NCBI GenBank assembly: GCA_015711755.1
Contig: JACVIY010000009.1
Location: 1-38,499 of the forward strand
Direction of reading: 5' to 3'
DNA: 38,499 nt
Origin: Candidatus Geothermincola secundus
Lineage (GTDB): Bacteria; Actinomycetota; Geothermincolia; Geothermincolales; Geothermincolaceae
The notes beneath the pieces are model-generated. The model saw only the letters and a list, made by a program, of their open reading frames with translations. It searched no databases and was not told the DNA's origin. Position numbers and translations under genes: made by a program. Shown piece by piece: positions 1-6,786 of this stretch. Positions within the stretch are counted from its first letter, which is position 1; the number at the start of each line of letters is the position of its first letter.

Positions 1-193
1 GGGTGTAGAACTGAGGAAATGGCCCCGCCAAGGCCGAGAGGGGAAACGGCGATACCGACCAATTTCCCGCTATCCGAAAGTCTCGTAGCCCGTTGCCATA
101 GAGGGCAAGAGGGCAGGCCGCCGGTGACCGGCGGAAGCGAGACAGCCCCATCGGATCCTGATCTCCTCCGGATCGGAGAAGGGGGAGGGGGCC
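1..193 (+). other. GC-rich leader upstream of the DUF255 gene, unassigned
   Basis: No convincing gene lies in this stretch. A 60-codon open frame crosses it but has no recognisable protein character. The sequence can form a strong hairpin at 118-134 (7-bp stem CCGCCGG/CCGGCGG, TGA loop) and a weaker one at 154-174 (GATCC/GGATC). The purine run at 178-190 just before the ATG at 194 serves as ribosome-binding region. I compared it by eye with FMN, cobalamin, T-box, c-di-AMP and glycine riboswitch cores and none fits. It may be a structured 5' leader or simply GC-rich intergenic DNA cut by the window edge. Confidence 0.3.
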
Positions 194-1984
194 ATGACTG
201 ATACGTTTCGCTTCTCGCCCCGACCCAACCGGGCCGCGGAGATAAGATGGAGGGAGTGGGGCGAAGAATCCTTCCGGGAGGCAGCCGAGCAGGGCAAGCT
301 GGTGCTGCTGTCCATCTCCGCGGTGTGGTGCCACTGGTGCCACGTGATGGACGAGACCACTTACTCCGATCCCGAGGTCATAGAGCTGGTGAACGCGGGT
401 TTCATCCCCGTGCGGGTGGACAACGACCGAAGGCCCGATATCAACAGGCGCTACAATCAGGGGGGCTGGCCCACCACCGCTTTCCTCTCGCCGCAGGGCG
501 ACCTGCTGGCAGGGACCACCTACCTGCCCCCGGAGAGCATGCGGGCGGTACTCAAACGCTTCCGGGAGCTCTGGGAGGAGAAAGGCCGGGAGATCGAGGG
601 CCAGATCCGGGAGTCTGAGGATAACCGGGGCCGGGAGGGGCCGGCCGGAGAGAAGCGCCATCCGGCTATGCGGCTGCATCAAGGCATCCGCGATGAGGTA
701 TGGCGGGCGCTGGCCCGAGCCCAGGACCACCGGCACGGCGGTCTGGGAGGCGCTCCCAAGTTCCTCATGCCGGATACGCTGGAGCTGGCACTGGACGTAT
801 ATCAAGATCGCAGGAACCCCTCTGCCCTTGCCTGGCTCACGCTGACCCTCGACAACATGTTGTCAGGGGGCGTCTACGACCGGTTGGAAGGCGGCTTCTT
901 CCGTTACTCGACCACCCCCGACTGGTCGGTCCCCCATTATGAGAAGATGCTGTCCGACAATGCCCGCATGGCCGTCCTGCTCCTGCGGGCCTGGCGGATA
1001 ACGAGAAAACCGTCGTATCGGGAAAAGGCGGTTCAAACCCTCGATTACGTGGGGCGCACCCTCGGAGACGGCAAGGGCTGGTTCTACGGAAGCCAGGACG
1101 CCGATGAGGAGTATTACGCCGAGGATATGGCGGGCCGCGGCGCTCACGGGGCCCCGTTCGTCGATCCCACCGTTTACATCAACAGCCAGGCGGAGGCGGT
1201 GACGGCCTTCCTTGAGGCGGGAGAGCTTCTGAATAACCACCGTTTCCGGGAATGGGGGCGCTCGGGACTCGAGCTTTTAGCCGGGCTGGTTTCCGGCAAG
1301 AGCGGCGTCCCCCACTTCAAGGAGGGGCGGGACTTCGAGCATCGGGGCCTGCTGGAAGATCAGGCCCTCGCGCTTCTCGCCATACAGTACGGCCATCAGT
1401 TGACGGGAGAGCCCGATCTGCTGGAGAAGTCGATAGCGTTGGGAAAACTGCTGGCGGAGCGTTACTGGGACGAGGAAAGGCACATCCTCAGGGATATCGA
1501 CCCGCGCTTCCACGATGTCCGTCTGCGGCCGCAGCCTGCCGAGATATCCGATGCGGCAGCCGCCGCAAGGGGGCTGTGCCTGCTCTCCCGACTGGCCATG
1601 ATGCCCGATCTCGAGGAGGCGGCACGCGGCATCCTCGAGTCCTACGCAGATACCTACCCCCTTTACTCCTATCATGCCGCGGCCTATGCCCGGGCCGTGG
1701 ACCTCCTCCTCACCGGCCCCACGGTGGTATCTCTGCGGGGACGATCCGGCGAGGGGTTGTACCAGGGACTGAGGCGGGCCGTAGTGCTGTCGCCCCTGCC
1801 GCGTTTGGTCCTGGACCCGACAGGGAATAATGTTTATCCCGACGGCGGAGCGGATGAGAGCGACCCCGATAGGCCGCCTATCGCGACGGTATGCCGGGGC
1901 AGCAGCTGCAGCATGGCCACCAGGGACCCCGAGGAACTGGCAAGGGCTCTCGCGGTGAACTCCGGACTGTGGATGGAGGGATGA
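194..1984 (+). CDS. DUF255 thioredoxin-domain protein (YyaL/SSP411 family)
   Basis: This 596-residue protein belongs to the family with an N-terminal thioredoxin-like DUF255 domain followed by an (alpha/alpha)6-barrel-like region resembling glycosidase and AGE folds. The signature WCHWCHVM is at residues 45-52, so the two Cys (46, 49) sit in a CxxC-like arrangement, and the cis-Pro segment GGWPTTAFLSP follows at 90-100. The C-terminal half carries typical motifs such as GGVYDRLEGGFFRYS and PHYEKML. No signal peptide is seen, so it is probably cytoplasmic. The ATG at 194 follows a GGGGGAGGGGG tract. Its stop is 4 nt from the next ATG, so it is probably co-transcribed with the sulfur-transfer genes downstream. 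The biochemical role of the family is poorly defined; a redox or thiol role here is inferred from context. Length is slightly below the usual 600-700. Confidence 0.88.
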   Translation: MTDTFRFSPRPNRAAEIRWREWGEESFREAAEQGKLVLLSISAVWCHWCHVMDETTYSDPEVIELVNAGFIPVRVDNDRRPDINRRYNQGGWPTTAFLSPQGDLLAGTTYLPPESMRAVLKRFRELWEEKGREIEGQIRESEDNRGREGPAGEKRHPAMRLHQGIRDEVWRALARAQDHRHGGLGGAPKFLMPDTLELALDVYQDRRNPSALAWLTLTLDNMLSGGVYDRLEGGFFRYSTTPDWSVPHYEKMLSDNARMAVLLLRAWRITRKPSYREKAVQTLDYVGRTLGDGKGWFYGSQDADEEYYAEDMAGRGAHGAPFVDPTVYINSQAEAVTAFLEAGELLNNHRFREWGRSGLELLAGLVSGKSGVPHFKEGRDFEHRGLLEDQALALLAIQYGHQLTGEPDLLEKSIALGKLLAERYWDEERHILRDIDPRFHDVRLRPQPAEISDAAAAARGLCLLSRLAMMPDLEEAARGILESYADTYPLYSYHAAAYARAVDLLLTGPTVVSLRGRSGEGLYQGLRRAVVLSPLPRLVLDPTGNNVYPDGGADESDPDRPPIATVCRGSSCSMATRDPEELARALAVNSGLWMEG

Positions 1985-1988
1985 ACAT

Positions 1989-3170
1989 ATGCCCGATGTG
2001 TACATGGACCATTACGCGGCGACCCCCGTTATCCCGGAAGCGAGGGAAGCGATGCTGCCTTTCCTGGGAGACGAGTTCGGCAACCCCTCATCTCTCCACT
2101 CCTGGGGGGATCGAGCCCGCGAGGCCCTCGCTGAGGCGCGGGAAAAAGTCGCGGCCCTTATCGGAGCGGAAGACGAGGAGATCGTTTTCACTTCATGCGG
2201 AACCGAGGCGAATAATCTGGCCATCAAGGGGCTTGCAGGCGCCCTGAGCAAGAAAGGCAAGCATATAGTGGTTTCCGCCATCGAGCACTTCTCCGTGCTC
2301 AACGCCGCCCGCACCTTGGAGAAATCGGGATTCGAGCTGACCCTGTTGCCCGTGGACGGTTCGGGTATCCTGGAACTGGATGCCCTGCGGGAGAGCCTGC
2401 GTGACGACACCGTGCTGGTGTCGGTCATGGCCGCCAACGGCGAGATCGGCACCATCGAACCTCTGGCGGAGATAGCCGAGATAGTCGGGGGGCGGGGGAT
2501 AGCCTTCCACACCGACGCCGTCGCGGCCGCCGCCTACGTGCCCTTAGACGTGAGAAAGCTGGGTGTGACCGCACTCTCCCTGGCCTCGGACCTGATCTAC
2601 GGGCCCAAAGGAGCGGGAGCGCTATACGTGCGCAAAGGCACCCGCCTGCTGCCCCAGCTGGAGGGAGGGATACAGGAGGGGGGCCGCCGCAGCGGCACCG
2701 AGAACATGCCCGCCATCGTGGGGATGGGAGTGGCCGCCGAGTCGGCCCTGCGGGAGCGGGAAAAGAGGTCGGAAAAGCTCACCCGCCTCCGAGACCTGCT
2801 CATCGGCCGCATTCTAGAAGAGATCCCCCATGTCCGGCTCACAGGACACCCCCGTCAACGACTGCCTTGGAACGCCAGCTTCGTGATCGATTTCATCGAG
2901 GGGGAGGCCATGCTCCTCATGCTGGATCAGAAGGGCATCGCGGTGTCCAGCGGCTCCGCCTGCACCTCGCGCGCCCTCAAACGCTCCCATGTGTTGGACG
3001 CCTGCAGGGTTCCGGTGGAATCGGCGCAGGGGTCCATCCTCTTCAGCCTGGGGCTCGGCAACGAGGAAAGCGACGTGGAATATGTCATGGCGGAGCTTCC
3101 GCCCATAGTGGAAAAGCTCAGGGAGATGTCTCCGCTTTACGCGAAATTCCTGAAGGAAGGGGGCGGTTAG
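1989..3170 (+). CDS. NifS/IscS-like protein lacking the PLP lysine
   Basis: The 393-residue protein is a class-V aminotransferase fold of the NifS/IscS family. The catalytic Cys loop (SSGSACTS, C325), the His of IEHFSVL (H100, E. coli IscS H104) and the Asp of HTDAV (D176, IscS D180) are present. The Schiff-base segment, normally SxHKxxGPKG, reads ASDLIYGPKG (199-208), so the PLP lysine (IscS K206) is Leu202 and its preceding His is Asp201. Two other PLP contacts also differ: IscS Q183 is Ala179 and N155 is Gly151. It is therefore unlikely to be a PLP-dependent cysteine desulfurase. From memory, Archaeoglobus fulgidus IscS also lacks this lysine and forms an Fe-S complex with IscU. The IscU-like gene starts 1 nt downstream. 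Role inferred: scaffold partner or persulfide/sulfide carrier. The ATG at 1989 follows GGAGGG at about 1975-1980. Confidence 0.88.
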   Translation: MPDVYMDHYAATPVIPEAREAMLPFLGDEFGNPSSLHSWGDRAREALAEAREKVAALIGAEDEEIVFTSCGTEANNLAIKGLAGALSKKGKHIVVSAIEHFSVLNAARTLEKSGFELTLLPVDGSGILELDALRESLRDDTVLVSVMAANGEIGTIEPLAEIAEIVGGRGIAFHTDAVAAAAYVPLDVRKLGVTALSLASDLIYGPKGAGALYVRKGTRLLPQLEGGIQEGGRRSGTENMPAIVGMGVAAESALREREKRSEKLTRLRDLLIGRILEEIPHVRLTGHPRQRLPWNASFVIDFIEGEAMLLMLDQKGIAVSSGSACTSRALKRSHVLDACRVPVESAQGSILFSLGLGNEESDVEYVMAELPPIVEKLREMSPLYAKFLKEGGG

Positions 3171-3171
3171 A

Positions 3172-3573
3172 ATGGCCATGTACAGCGACGCGGTCATGGA
3201 CCATTTCACCAATCCGCGCAATGTCGGGGAGATCGAGGACGCCGACGGGGTGGGGGAGGTGGGCAATCCCACCTGCGGCGACATGATGACCTTCTACATA
3301 AAAGTTAAAGACGGGAGGCTCTCCGACGTGAAATTCAAGACCTTCGGCTGCGGGGCGGCCATAGCCGTTTCCAGCATGGTGAGCGAGATGGCCAAGGGCA
3401 AGACCATCGAGGAGGCGATGAGGATAACTCGCGACGACGTCGCGGAGGAGTTGGGAGGGCTGCCCAAGCAGAAGATGCACTGCAGCAACCTGGGGGCTGA
3501 CGCACTGCACAAGGCGATAGAGGATTATCTATCCAGGCAGCAAGCCGGAAAGGGGGAGGGCGATGATGAGTGA
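3172..3573 (+). CDS. iscU: IscU/NifU-N-type Fe-S cluster scaffold
   Basis: This 133-residue protein matches the IscU family along its whole length. The three cluster-ligand cysteines are C35 (GNPTCGD), C60 (FGCGAA) and C104 (KMHCSN). The conserved Asp37 and His103 are also present, so the scaffold should be able to build a [2Fe-2S] cluster. The LPPVK chaperone-recognition motif of proteobacterial IscU is replaced by LPKQK (97-101), and I see no HscA/HscB genes nearby. It starts 1 nt after the stop of the NifS-like gene and its 3' end overlaps the next gene by 11 nt, so the pair is almost certainly co-translated and likely interacting. An ATG at 3178 is an alternative start. With a desulfurase partner that appears PLP-less, the sulfur source may be free sulfide or a TusA/DsrE persulfide relay; that is inference. 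Confidence 0.9.
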   Translation: MAMYSDAVMDHFTNPRNVGEIEDADGVGEVGNPTCGDMMTFYIKVKDGRLSDVKFKTFGCGAAIAVSSMVSEMAKGKTIEEAMRITRDDVAEELGGLPKQKMHCSNLGADALHKAIEDYLSRQQAGKGEGDDE

Positions 3574-3760
3574 GGGACCGATGGGCAAGGATTTCTGCCG
3601 CTGCCCCTACTGCGACGCGGAGCTCACCGAGCCGACCCCGCTTTGCGGCACCTGCAAGATCGTTTTGATCACCTGCGCCCACTGCGGCACGGTCATGCGG
3701 GAAGGCCTGGAGACCTGCCCCGCCTGCGGGGAGAATACCGGCGGTCAAAAGGGGGATTGA
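3563..3760 (+). CDS. Small double zinc-ribbon protein
   Basis: This 65-residue protein is dominated by cysteine pairs: CPYC, CGTC, CAHC and CPAC, plus a further Cys before the first pair. That is enough to build two treble-clef or ribbon knuckles, each binding one Zn2+ (or possibly an Fe centre). It overlaps the end of the IscU gene by 11 nt and has a strong GGGGGAGGG ribosome-binding site. ATGs at 3563 and 3566 are adjacent candidates. No enzyme domain is visible. Its place between an Fe-S scaffold and a DsrE2-like protein suggests an accessory role in metal or sulfur handling, but the function is unknown. Confidence 0.75.
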   Translation: MMSEGPMGKDFCRCPYCDAELTEPTPLCGTCKIVLITCAHCGTVMREGLETCPACGENTGGQKGD

Positions 3761-3765
3761 GAGCC

Positions 3766-4254
3766 GTGGCCGAAGAGAGAAAACGCGGCGTTACCATAGT
3801 CCTCTTCAGCGGCGACCTCGACCGCGCCCTGGCGGCTTTCAACATCGCCAATACCGCAGCCGCCATGGGCCTTCCGGTGACCATGTTCTTCACCTTTTGG
3901 GGGCTGGGAGTCATCAAGAAGGAGGAGGGCAGGGTTGGTTCCGGCAGCTGGATGAAGAGAGCGATGAACCTGATCGACCGGGGCGGGGCCAAACGGCTCA
4001 AGCTCTCCAGGATGAACATGGGAGGCGTGGGCACGGCCATGATGAAGAAGCTCATGGCCGAACACAGGATGCCCTCACTGGGCGAGATGATCGCCATGGC
4101 CGATCAGCTGGGGGTGCGCATGCTCGCCTGCACCACATCCATGGCCCTGATGGGCCTGACCGAGAAAGACTTCATCCCCCAGGTAAGAGAGTTCGCGGGG
4201 GCGGCGACCTACGTCAGCAACGCCCTGGACTCCGAGGTCAACCTGTTCATCTGA
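3766..4254 (+). CDS. DsrE2-like sulfur-carrier protein (DsrE/DsrF/DrsH-like)
   Basis: The 162-residue protein has the DsrE/DrsH-like fold signature: an N-terminal strand VTIVLFSGDLDRALAAF, a second block GLPVTMFFTFWGL, and a conserved Cys in LACTTSMALMG near the C-terminal third. DsrE2-type proteins bind sulfur on that Cys and often sit beside TusA and rhodanese genes, as here. I chose the GTG at 3766 because a GGGGG tract lies about 10 nt upstream and homology begins soon after; a TTG at 3757 is the alternative. Further upstream the frame only reads through the zinc-ribbon gene. The single hydrophobic stretch is part of the fold rather than a clear membrane anchor. A role in passing persulfide to or from TusA is inferred from family and neighbours. 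Confidence 0.82.
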   Translation: MAEERKRGVTIVLFSGDLDRALAAFNIANTAAAMGLPVTMFFTFWGLGVIKKEEGRVGSGSWMKRAMNLIDRGGAKRLKLSRMNMGGVGTAMMKKLMAEHRMPSLGEMIAMADQLGVRMLACTTSMALMGLTEKDFIPQVREFAGAATYVSNALDSEVNLFI

Positions 4255-4286
4255 GCGCTTATGCATCATGGGAAGCCGAGGATGTG

Positions 4287-4520
4287 ATGGTGATGAAAGC
4301 CGACAGGACGCTGGACTGCGTGGGGCTCTACTGCCCCATGCCCATCGTAAAGACCTCCCAGGCGATGATGGAGATGCAGCCGGGCGAGGTGCTGGAGGTC
4401 ATCGCCGATGACCGGGGCATCAAGAGCGACATGCCCGCCTGGGCCTCCAAGACCGGCAACGAGTTCCTGGGCCTGAAGGAGGACGGCGACGAGATCAGGG
4501 TCTACGTGAGGAAAAAATGA
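4287..4520 (+). CDS. tusA: TusA-family sulfur carrier
   Basis: The roughly 77-residue protein is a complete TusA/SirA-fold domain with the hallmark CPMP motif (C16-P17-M18-P19) that carries the persulfide. An extra Cys at 11 and a typical EVLEVIADDRGIKSDMPAWA segment follow. Several starts are crowded together (GTG 4284, ATG 4287, GTG 4290, ATG 4293); ATG 4287 has GAGG with suitable spacing. It lies 32 nt after the DsrE2-like gene. In known systems TusA relays sulfur between a cysteine desulfurase, DsrE proteins and acceptors such as tRNA-modifying enzymes or dissimilatory sulfur enzymes. Here the local desulfurase appears PLP-less, so TusA may be loaded by DsrE2 or another donor; this is inference. 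Confidence 0.88.
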   Translation: MVMKADRTLDCVGLYCPMPIVKTSQAMMEMQPGEVLEVIADDRGIKSDMPAWASKTGNEFLGLKEDGDEIRVYVRKK

Positions 4521-4590
4521 GATAGGCGCGGAAAAATCCCGGAGCCCCGCCGAGGGTCCCCTTGCCGCGCCTCGGGGGAGAGGAGGAGCA

Positions 4591-5082
4591 ATGAGCACGG
4601 AGCAGAACCTGTATGATGCGTTCACCGGGGAAGCCAAGGCGGCGGTGCGCCTCACCGCCTACGCCCGCAAAGCGGAGGAAGAGGAATACGAGGCCATCGC
4701 CAAGCTCTTCAGGGCGGTTTCCGCATCGGAGTCCATCCATGCCTACAACAACCTGCGGCTGCTCAAGGAGATAAAGGACACCGAGACCAACCTGCAGGAG
4801 GCGCTGGCCAGCGAGCAGAAGATCGCCGCGGTGGCCTACGGGAAGTTCATCGCCGAGGCGGAAGCGGAGGGCAAGGAGGCCGCTGCCACCATGTTCTCCT
4901 ATGCCCGCGATGTGGAGGACCGCCATGCCAAGCTCTACGAGATGGCCCTGCAGCACCTGGTAGCGGACGAGGTGCCCGATTATTTCGTCTGTTCGGTATG
5001 CGGTTACGTGGCGGACGGGGCTGTACCCGACAAATGCCCCATCTGCGGAGCTCCGGAGGATAAGTTCTTCGCCGTCGAATAG
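4591..5082 (+). CDS. Rubrerythrin
   Basis: This 163-residue protein has the two-part rubrerythrin layout: an N-terminal four-helix diiron domain with the expected Glu-rich helices (TGEAKAAVRL, SASESIHA, FAEA-like and ARDVEDRHAKLYE segments) and a C-terminal rubredoxin-like knuckle with VCSVCGY and KCPICGA (about 133-155) holding one Fe. Rubrerythrins act as cytoplasmic NADH- or rubredoxin-dependent peroxidases in anaerobes, protecting Fe-S enzymes. The ATG at 4591 has a strong GAGGAGGAG site. It is 70 nt from TusA; a short hairpin (CCGAGG/CCTCGG) in that gap could modulate read-through. Protecting the adjacent Fe-S assembly proteins is a reasonable inferred role. Confidence 0.9.
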   Translation: MSTEQNLYDAFTGEAKAAVRLTAYARKAEEEEYEAIAKLFRAVSASESIHAYNNLRLLKEIKDTETNLQEALASEQKIAAVAYGKFIAEAEAEGKEAAATMFSYARDVEDRHAKLYEMALQHLVADEVPDYFVCSVCGYVADGAVPDKCPICGAPEDKFFAVE

Positions 5083-5125
5083 GGAGGGGATGCCGCAGCC
5101 GCACCACGAGAAACACCATGTCATA

Positions 5126-5154
5126 TTGGCGGCAGCCGCGTAAAAATGTATAAT
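5126..5154 (+). promoter_or_regulatory. Consensus-like sigma70 promoter for the 77-residue protein
   Basis: A -35 box TTGGCG at 5126-5131 is separated by exactly 17 bp from a perfect -10 box TATAAT at 5149-5154, in an otherwise GC-rich gap. Transcription would start near 5161 and give a leader of about 60 nt before the GGAGG-preceded ATG at 5225. It is one of the best vegetative promoter matches in the window, so the downstream small gene is probably expressed on its own and strongly. Confidence 0.75.
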
Positions 5155-5224
5155 AACGCCGATGTGACTTAGCTTAGGCAGGTCAGGCGTATCAGATCAG
5201 CGGCTTAAACAAGGAGGTCTGTCC

Positions 5225-5458
5225 ATGGCGGAAGACAAGGAGAAGTTGCTGCAGGAAGAGATAGAGGCCTACGAGGAGCAGCTCAAGCAGGTGGCGGTGA
5301 AGATGCAGGAGCTCATGGGCACCGATTGCAGTTTCGGGGCCTGCGTTTTCGACCCTGAGCTGCAGGATGCCGAAGCAAAACTGGCCGCGCTGGAGAAGCG
5401 CAAGAAGGCGCTGGCCGAAGTGATCAAGGCCCTCAAGGAATGCGAGGCCGGTCTCTGA
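5225..5458 (+). CDS. Small Cys-containing coiled-coil hairpin protein, unknown
   Basis: I do not recognise this 77-residue protein. It reads as two charged amphipathic helices (about 2-30 and 45-72) joined by a loop GTDCSFGACVFDPE that contains C35 and C40; a third Cys (C73) is near the C-terminus. That suggests a helical hairpin, possibly dimeric, with a metal or disulfide at the loop. No membrane segment or signal peptide is seen. It is monocistronic, with a near-consensus promoter (5126-5154), an AAGGAGG-type ribosome-binding site and an intrinsic terminator right behind it. Those features and its small charged composition fit an abundant housekeeping protein. Function unknown. Confidence 0.75.
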   Translation: MAEDKEKLLQEEIEAYEEQLKQVAVKMQELMGTDCSFGACVFDPELQDAEAKLAALEKRKKALAEVIKALKECEAGL

Positions 5459-5476
5459 AAGACCCGTAAGAGAAGC

Positions 5477-5508
5477 GGCGGGCGTTTAAGCGCCCGCCTT
5501 TTCCCTTT
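5477..5508 (+). terminator. Intrinsic terminator, between convergent genes
   Basis: An 8-bp perfect stem GGCGGGCG (5477-5484) / CGCCCGCC (5491-5498) with loop TTTAAG is followed by TTTTCCCTTT. It ends the 77-residue gene on the + strand and, because the stem is symmetrical, may also act on the convergent reductase gene ending at 5532. Confidence 0.88.
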
Positions 5509-5531
5509 CAGGGAAGGGGTCAAATCCCGCC

Positions 5532-6515
5532 CTACATAAATCCCATGTCTCGCTCCTCGCCCGTCCTCCTTATGAGTTCCCTGAGGACTGCGAAGGAGGG
5601 AGCCCGCTTCGCCGATTCCAATTCTCCCAACAGGGTGTGCAAGGCGCTCAAGGCCGGGGTTCGCAGGCCGTGCCCCTTGCTCCTCTCCAGCAGGAAGCCG
5701 GTGGTGAACTCCTTTTCCAGAGGCTCACCCCTGTCAAGATCGTCTTTCATGGACGCCGCATAGGGATAGGCGGCGGCGGCGAGCGCGTCGAGATCCTCTT
5801 CGTCGAAGGGAGACTCCGGCTCCACCCCCTCCAGCCTCATCAACTCCTCGAGCTCCCCCGCCAGAGCCGCGTAGGGCGCTCGCAGATCAACGGGCATCCC
5901 CTTCTCCAAAGAGAAGCCGGAAAGCGCGGCCAGCGGACCGAGCAAAGCGGACAGCCGCATGGACCACCAGGCCCTGCCGACCGCGTTGCGGGTGATCTCC
6001 AGAAACCCGGGGCGGGCTTTCTCCAATAGCTCCCGCAGTTCGAGGAGGCGGGGTGAGGGGTTGCCGGCAAGCTCGCCCACCACCAGAGGTCCGGAAGCCG
6101 CTATCTCCACCACGCCGAGGCGCACGCGGCGGGCCGCGAACTCCACCGATCCAGCCACCACCCGCTGCGCTCCGACCATCTCCGCCAATGCCTCCACCGC
6201 CCATCCCGCCTGCAGTGAGAGGAAGAAGGTGTCGCGGTGCATGCGGGGGGATACCGCTCGCATGGCCTCACCCAGACGCGGCCCCTTCACGGCCAGGAAT
6301 ACCACGTCAAAGCTTCCCTGTAAAAGGCGGGGGGATACCGCCTCCACCTCTAAGCGTACGCTTTCGCCTCTTTGCAGCAGTTCCAGGCCCCGTTCCCGCA
6401 GCTCCCTTAGGACCTCTTCATCCTCTTCCATGATCACGAAGGGGCAGTCGGCCGTGGAAAAAGCCCCGGCAATAGCGCTCCCCACCGCTCCCGCTCCCGT
6501 GATCAGCACTCGCAT
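5532..6515 (-). CDS. PanE/ApbA-like ketopantoate reductase family protein, active site diverged
   Basis: The 327-residue protein has an N-terminal Rossmann domain with GAGAVG at 7-12 and a C-terminal helical domain typical of 2-dehydropantoate 2-reductases, including SMKDDLDRGEPLEKEF, which parallels the family SSM..D..RG..TEID motif. Length is normal. Two residues known to be key in E. coli PanE appear changed: Asn98 of the LQNG motif is Ala103 (LQAG), and the catalytic Lys176 of WxKL is Met in WSMRLSA (184-190). It may therefore reduce a different 2-oxoacid or be another short NADP-dependent oxidoreductase; I would not assign it to pantothenate synthesis. The ATG at 6515 follows GAGGTGGGA. 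No pantothenate genes are nearby. Confidence 0.8.
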   Translation of the reverse strand: MRVLITGAGAVGSAIAGAFSTADCPFVIMEEDEEVLRELRERGLELLQRGESVRLEVEAVSPRLLQGSFDVVFLAVKGPRLGEAMRAVSPRMHRDTFFLSLQAGWAVEALAEMVGAQRVVAGSVEFAARRVRLGVVEIAASGPLVVGELAGNPSPRLLELRELLEKARPGFLEITRNAVGRAWWSMRLSALLGPLAALSGFSLEKGMPVDLRAPYAALAGELEELMRLEGVEPESPFDEEDLDALAAAAYPYAASMKDDLDRGEPLEKEFTTGFLLERSKGHGLRTPALSALHTLLGELESAKRAPSFAVLRELIRRTGEERDMGFM

Positions 6516-6648
6516 ATCCCACCTCGCAGTAAGACTTGCTTCCTTTTCTTTTTTTCAGAAAAAGAGGCGGCCCCGTCCTCGACCGCCTGCCCTGCCGCCG
6601 GGAAAGGGTCGTCCTGCCTGCGGATCGCCCCGCCGCCTCCCGCCGTCA

Positions 6649-6786
6649 TCAGGATCTGAGAATCTTGAGGACCGCGGCGGCGGCCAGAATCGCCGCGAGC
6701 AGCGCGTACTGAGAGAAGAGGACGGCGCGCACGCGCCAGCTGACCTTCTCGGACCTGCCCGCACGGAACATCCTCCTCAAAGCCAT
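6649..6786 (-). CDS. 45-residue single-span membrane microprotein coupled to the Mg2+ ATPase
   Basis: A complete small gene lies directly at the 3' end of the fusion ATPase gene; its ATG (6786-6784) overlaps the ATPase stop (6777-6779) by 10 nt. It encodes 45 residues: a basic N-terminus (MALRRMFRAGRSEKVSWRVR) and one hydrophobic helix from about residue 21 to 42, ending KILRS. GGGGG lies a few bases before the ATG, inside the ATPase gene, and the overlap suggests translational coupling. By position and topology it resembles small accessory subunits of P-type pumps (KdpF, MgtS/MgtR-like), but there is no sequence recognition behind that comparison. Topology is expected to be N-in. A second ATG at codon 6 has poor spacing. 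Confidence 0.6.
   Translation of the reverse strand: MALRRMFRAGRSEKVSWRVRAVLFSQYALLAAILAAAAVLKILRS

Noticed and set aside
118-190. FMN or cobalamin riboswitch before the DUF255 gene
   Set aside because: Some fragments look similar (CCGGCGG, GGATCGGAGAAG), but the conserved cores and helix order of these riboswitches are absent.
19-201. 60-codon ORF before the DUF255 gene
   Set aside because: No ribosome-binding site, no homology-like features, and it overlaps the start of a well-supported gene in another frame.
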